This document shows positions 13,518 through 16,330 of a stretch of 16,330 nucleotides of DNA, one piece after another; the stretch's first letter is position 1; the number at the start of each line of letters is the position of its first letter. The position numbers were made by a program, and so were the translations under genes. The notes below the pieces were generated by a model. It worked only from the letters and a program-made list of their open reading frames with translations. It was not told the DNA's origin and did no database searches. Source of the stretch: Rickettsiales bacterium (GTDB taxonomy: Bacteria; Pseudomonadota; Alphaproteobacteria; Rickettsiales; UBA1997); NCBI GenBank assembly GCA_031289855.1, contig JAITOR010000030.1, forward strand, positions 1 through 16,330, written 5' to 3'.

Positions 13518-15707
13518 ATGGAAAAAGGATTTGTAGACGAGTCTGACGAAGATGTATCATCATTTGTAAGTGAAGAAAAAAGATTTAGAGACGATATTGA
13601 AGAATTACTCAAAAAAAAAGATAAGGGAAGAAATACTAATATCTATTTTATGGATAGAAATGCTATTAGAAATAATATTTATAGTCTTTCTAATTTTATG
13701 AGATATGACAGTAAGAAAAAAGAATTTGTTTTCGAGATATACGGGACCAGCAGAAGTGAAGAAAAAATCATGATTTCAGAAAGGAGAGTATCCTGTGCAC
13801 AAAGTAGAGAAGCGCTGAAAGATGCTATTAAAAAAGAAAAAGAGTTCCTTGAAAAATATGTTGAAGCAGGACTTTTTAGTAGAGAGAATTTAGATAAGTC
13901 TTTCGATGTTGAAAAAAGACCGTTTTTTTTAGATGTATTAACAGCAATTACTGAAACAACAATAAATGCTTCCAGAAGTCTTGTTGCAAGAAATGCATTT
14001 AATTATCTTCAATCTAGAAGTGAAGTAGAAGTATTACATTTTTCACCAGAAGAAGCGCTTCAAATAGATAAGGCTGAAAAAGAAAAAAAATTAGAAAAAC
14101 AACGAGAACGACTAAAAAGAATGGAAGCAAGAGAAGCAAGAGAAGCAAGAGAAGCAACAAGAGCAGAAGCAGCAAGAAAAGCAGCAGAAGAAGAAGCAAA
14201 ACAAGCAGACCTAGCAAGAAAAGCAGAAGAAGCAACAAGAGCAGAAGCAGCAAGAAAAGCAGCAGAAGAAGAAGCAAAACAAGCAGACCTAGCAAGAAAA
14301 GCAGCAGAAGAAGAAGCAAGAAAAGCAGAAGAAGCAAGAAAAGCAGAAGAAGCAAGAAAAGTAGAAGAAGCAAGAAAAGTAGAAGAAGCAAGAAAAGCAG
14401 ACCTAGCAAGAAAAGCAGCAGAAGAAGAAGCAAAACAAGCAGACCTAGCAAGAAAAGCAGAAGAAGCAGATCAAAAACAAGCAGCAGATCAAAAACCAGC
14501 ACCAGCACCAGAATCTAAACCAGCATCACCTGCATCATCTACCAATTTTATACCTTTTAGAGATTTTTTGTCTATTATGAATCAAAAGGTATCAGAAGGT
14601 GAAGATCTAAAACCTAATGAAATTGAGATTTTTAAGGCTCTATTGGATGAGAAATACGTTGGAGTTTATCAAGGTAATCTTTTTATTGAAGTGGACGCAA
14701 CATCTGGTGAAATAATAGGACAAAGCCCTATAATTAAGACAGATGAAAATGAAATTAATGGAATTAAAACTTTTTTTAATGCCAATAAAGAAAAATTTTA
14801 TCCAAAAACAACATTCGATGGATATACTTTAGACGGCACTGGAGTATCACTTACGGAGGATGTAAATGAAAATTTAATTGTTTTTGATTTTAGAGCGTCA
14901 ATGGCGGAAGCGACGAAGGGTGAAAGTGGGAAATCCAATGTTCCTTTCACAAGATTGTTAACGGGGTTGGATATGGAGGTTTTAAATAGAATAGACGGCT
15001 TAAAAGAGATAAAAGAAGTAGTTGAAAAAGAAGCAACATTTATAAGCAAGTTAGGTCTTGGTGACAAGCCAATAACAAAATTAGAAGATTTAGATTCTTT
15101 AGAAGCCAGCAGAAAAAGAGAAGGAAACGAAGATAACTTGTTGTTTACTACAGAGGAAGGAAAAAAAGTTGCTCTTGATTCTTATTCGAAAGTTGCTGCT
15201 ATCAACCTAAGTGGGGGTAATGCTTCAACAGTTATTGGAACTATTAAAAGGGATGTAGAAAAAACAGCACCAGCACTACTATCATCACCTGATAATGGAA
15301 GCGATGAGACTTTAGTTGAGAGTTTAACTAAAACCTTAGTGTCCGTATCAGGTTTATCTACTATCCATTCTTCCCGTACTGCTGCAACATTAAGGCTATC
15401 ATCACATCTTTCGCCTGAAGCAGCAGAAGCAGCAGAGGCAGAGGCAGAAGCAGAAGCATTATCTTCTTTTAAAAGTGTCTCTGCAGCATTTCAAAGCGTA
15501 TTATTTTCCACATGTAATGGATTTAAAGATCTAAAAAGCCTCCTTGCAAAAGAAAGAGACGACGACCAAGACCAAGACGAAAACGGAAACAACAAATTAG
15601 TATCAACATTGAGAGCGAATGATGACTTTAGAGAAAGGTTGATGAAAGAAAGGAAAAAATCAAAACAGATGACACAAACACAGGGGGTGGGAATATCACG
15701 AACATAA
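13518..15707 (+). CDS. 729-aa repeat-rich cytoplasmic or secreted protein of unknown function
   Basis: I do not recognise this protein. It has no signal peptide and no transmembrane segment. Visible parts: an acidic then mixed globular N-terminal region (1 to about 185); a long Ala/Glu/Lys/Arg helix (about 186-322) of EEARKA-type repeats; a Pro/Ala/Ser linker (about 324-341, QKPAPAPESKPASPAS); a globular region (about 342-630); a short second Ala/Glu tract (about 634-648, EAAEAAEAEAEAEA); and a highly charged C-terminus with DDDQDQDE followed by RERLMKERKKSKQ. The helix could be a single alpha-helix spacer or coiled coil, TolA-like in composition only. A basic C-terminus and modular build resemble type IV secreted effectors of intracellular alphaproteobacteria, but no secretion genes are in the window. 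The start at 13518 has a weak TAGG upstream. Its promoter is of the TACTTCC class. Confidence 0.85.
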   Translation: MEKGFVDESDEDVSSFVSEEKRFRDDIEELLKKKDKGRNTNIYFMDRNAIRNNIYSLSNFMRYDSKKKEFVFEIYGTSRSEEKIMISERRVSCAQSREALKDAIKKEKEFLEKYVEAGLFSRENLDKSFDVEKRPFFLDVLTAITETTINASRSLVARNAFNYLQSRSEVEVLHFSPEEALQIDKAEKEKKLEKQRERLKRMEAREAREAREATRAEAARKAAEEEAKQADLARKAEEATRAEAARKAAEEEAKQADLARKAAEEEARKAEEARKAEEARKVEEARKVEEARKADLARKAAEEEAKQADLARKAEEADQKQAADQKPAPAPESKPASPASSTNFIPFRDFLSIMNQKVSEGEDLKPNEIEIFKALLDEKYVGVYQGNLFIEVDATSGEIIGQSPIIKTDENEINGIKTFFNANKEKFYPKTTFDGYTLDGTGVSLTEDVNENLIVFDFRASMAEATKGESGKSNVPFTRLLTGLDMEVLNRIDGLKEIKEVVEKEATFISKLGLGDKPITKLEDLDSLEASRKREGNEDNLLFTTEEGKKVALDSYSKVAAINLSGGNASTVIGTIKRDVEKTAPALLSSPDNGSDETLVESLTKTLVSVSGLSTIHSSRTAATLRLSSHLSPEAAEAAEAEAEAEALSSFKSVSAAFQSVLFSTCNGFKDLKSLLAKERDDDQDQDENGNNKLVSTLRANDDFRERLMKERKKSKQMTQTQGVGISRT
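14151..14468. repeat. 78-bp (26-residue) in-gene tandem repeat in the Ala/Glu/Lys helix
   Basis: Bases 14151-14226 recur exactly at 14229-14304 (offset 78). The segment 14172-14234 recurs at 14406-14468, an offset of 234, that is three units. Between them the third unit is replaced by 15- to 18-bp GCAAGAAAAGCAGAAGAA-type subrepeats. Codons are almost uniform (GCA, AGA, GAA), showing recent DNA-level expansion; every offset is a multiple of three, so the frame is kept. Confidence 0.9.
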
Positions 15708-15757
15708 ACAGATTAAACAACTCATTAAAAGTTAACGAATAGAGAGGAGCAAAAGTG

Positions 15758-15799
15758 ATGACCTGTAATAACATCACAAAACAACGAACAAGTAAGTAA
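15758..15799 (+). CDS. Possible 13-residue small ORF after the 729-aa gene
   Basis: AGGAG (15745-15749) precedes ATG at 15758 by 8 nt, opening MTCNNITKQRTSK and a TAA. A 6-bp inverted repeat GTGATG/CATCAC (15755-15760, 15772-15777) covers the start. This could be a translated small peptide or chance; there is no further support. Confidence 0.2.
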   Translation: MTCNNITKQRTSK

Positions 15800-15812
15800 T
15801 GTGGTGGGAAAT

Positions 15813-15900
15813 GATGTGGAGGAAGAGGAGAGAAGATGTTGAGAAAAGATGTGGAGGAAAAGGGGAGAAGATGTGGAGAAAAGATGGAGGGTGAGGAGAA
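15813..15900. repeat. 35-bp purine-rich tandem repeat, about 2.5 copies
   Basis: Units start at 15813, 15848 and 15883 with GATGTGGAGG- or GATGGAGGG-like starts, each containing internal GATGTKGAGAAAA. The plus strand is almost entirely A/G over about 90 bp, and strand-asymmetric tracts like this can form triplex structure. No coding potential is evident beyond chance frames. Confidence 0.8.
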
Positions 15901-15930
15901 ACAACTAATCTCCCCCCCACCATATAAATA

Positions 15931-16026
15931 AATAACATGAGATAAATAAATGAATAAATAAACAAATAAATGAATAACATGAGATAAATAAATGAATAAC
16001 ATGAGATAAATAAATAACATGAGATA
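15931..16026. repeat. AT-rich short tandem repeat (AATAACATGAGATAAATAAATG family)
   Basis: AATAACATGAGATAA recurs at 15931, 15973 and 15995, and AATAACATGAGATAATAA at 16013, with spacings of 42, 22 and 18 bp. The array runs directly into copy B of the 113-bp repeat. It is too irregular and its spacers too similar to be a CRISPR array. Confidence 0.8.
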
Positions 16027-16028
16027 AT

Positions 16029-16141
16029 AATAATTTTTATCTTTATACTTCCCCAATTATTTATTTGTGGTATAATTAATTTATACACATAACAAAATGG
16101 AGGGAAAATGACTTAATTATTTATTGACAATATTAAAATAG
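16029..16141. repeat. 113-bp dispersed repeat, copy B (promoter/leader element)
   Basis: This matches 363-475 at 111 of 113 bases in the same orientation. The TACTTCC box, extended -10, Shine-Dalgarno sequence (now ATGGAGGG) and ATG ACT TAA minigene (16108-16116) are all kept. Unlike copy A, no recognisable gene follows before the hairpin at 16294. Confidence 0.9.
16046..16076 (+). promoter_or_regulatory. Promoter of the TACTTCC-N18-TATAAT class (copy B)
   Basis: TACTTCC (16046-16052), 18 bp, TATAAT (16071-16076) with an upstream TG. The expected start is near 16083. With the hairpin at 16294-16330 it would make an RNA of about 250 nt. Confidence 0.55.
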
Positions 16142-16330
16142 GATATAATATTGACATATAAATTTATCTAATGTGTGGAGAAAAAGAGAAAGAAGGATGA
16201 GTTTGATAGGATACATTAACACGAACATTGTTTCAATAGTTATGGTAAAATTGTAATGTTGTAATTAATTGCGATTATAATAATGTGATTATGACAAAGC
16301 CTTGTATTATAAGTAATACAGGATTTTGTT
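16083..16330 (+). ncRNA. Candidate ~250-nt transcript without a recognisable gene
   Basis: Bounded by promoter copy B and hairpin copy B. It contains the Met-Thr minigene and a 19-codon frame at 16197-16256 (MSLIGYINTNIVSIVMVKL), hydrophobic, with only AAGG directly before the ATG. It could be a small RNA, a short-peptide message, or the leader of a gene beyond the window if the hairpin does not terminate. The 3' end is cut by the window. Confidence 0.3.
16271..16330 (+). terminator. 14-mer repeat plus terminator-like hairpin (copy B, reaches window edge)
   Basis: Two 14-bp units (16271, 16285) lead into arms 16294-16309 and 16314-16329, pairing over 16 bp with two G-U wobbles and one C-A mismatch. 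The 3' arm is T-rich. The layout and sequence match 204-291, so this is the same element with fewer 14-mer units. It is cut by the window edge. Confidence 0.55.

Noticed and set aside
14014..14508. Minus-strand frame of 164 residues, nearly all leucine
   Set aside because: It is the exact antisense of the GCA/GAA/AGA repeat in the 729-aa gene; poly-Leu is a by-product of those codons, with no start signal of its own.
15755..15777. Terminator right after the 729-aa gene
   Set aside because: The stem is only 6 bp and is followed by an A-rich, not T-rich, stretch on the plus strand.
15931..16026. Possible CRISPR array
   Set aside because: Repeats are 15-18 bp with spacings of 42, 22 and 18 bp, the spacers are themselves repeat-like, and no cas genes are present.
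15628..16088. Two overlapping minus-strand frames rich in YLSHVI and FIYL, membrane-like
   Set aside because: They are read from the AT-rich and purine-rich tandem repeats, overlap each other and the end of the 729-aa gene, and show no promoter or ribosome binding site.
1..16330. Insertion sequence, prophage or integrative element
   Set aside because: No transposase, integrase, phage structural gene or terminal inverted repeats with target duplications can be seen; the end repeats are direct and promoter-bearing.

Overview
This strongly AT-rich window looks like chromosome of an alphaproteobacterium with a reduced, probably host-associated genome. The pointers are gene content and order: MlaD followed by a DUF2155 protein, DUF2066 followed by an AI-2E/PerM permease, an alphaproteobacterial-type HIT protein, ribonuclease J, and a Der GTPase whose first G4 box is NKxE. 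The standard code fits, since TGA is used as a stop. No rRNA, transposase, integrase or CRISPR array is visible. The species cannot be named from the sequence alone.

Layout. Positions 1-181 hold the end of an unrecognised CDS. Positions 182-475 hold a 14-bp tandem repeat, a terminator-like hairpin and a 113-bp repeat carrying a promoter. Then grpE(+) converges on a minus-strand operon DUF2066 > AI-2E permease > MerR regulator (3581-1121). A 114-aa orphan (+, 3683-4027) converges on a HIT gene. mlaD > DUF2155 (5386-4543) is divergent from dapF(+). dapF converges on rnj(-). rnj is divergent from clpB(+). clpB converges on tRNA-Ile > rlmB(-). der(-) is divergent from a 729-aa repeat-rich protein (+, 13518-15707). 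The last 623 bp have no convincing gene. They hold purine-rich 35-bp and AT-rich 22-bp tandem repeats, a second near-identical copy of the 113-bp promoter repeat, and a second copy of the 14-mer/hairpin element.

How the genes work together. Most are housekeeping: protein quality control (GrpE as DnaK exchange factor, ClpB disaggregase), ribosome maturation (RlmB, Der), RNA decay (RNase J), envelope upkeep (MlaD, DUF2155, DapF for meso-diaminopimelate) and isoleucine decoding. The accessory part is the 729-aa protein and the repeat-bounded flanks.

The most interesting signal is regulatory. A module TACTTCC-N18/19-TATAAT occurs four times: upstream of grpE, of the 729-aa gene and of the HIT gene, and in the window-end repeat. 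The other promoters I can place use TTGCTT-, TTGATT-, TTGAAT- or TTGACA-like -35 boxes. In the two near-identical copies it is followed by a very strong Shine-Dalgarno sequence and a two-codon minigene (ATG ACT TAA), although most genes here have little or no Shine-Dalgarno sequence. A 13-bp perfect inverted repeat sits between der and the 729-aa gene. All promoter and operator calls are by eye.
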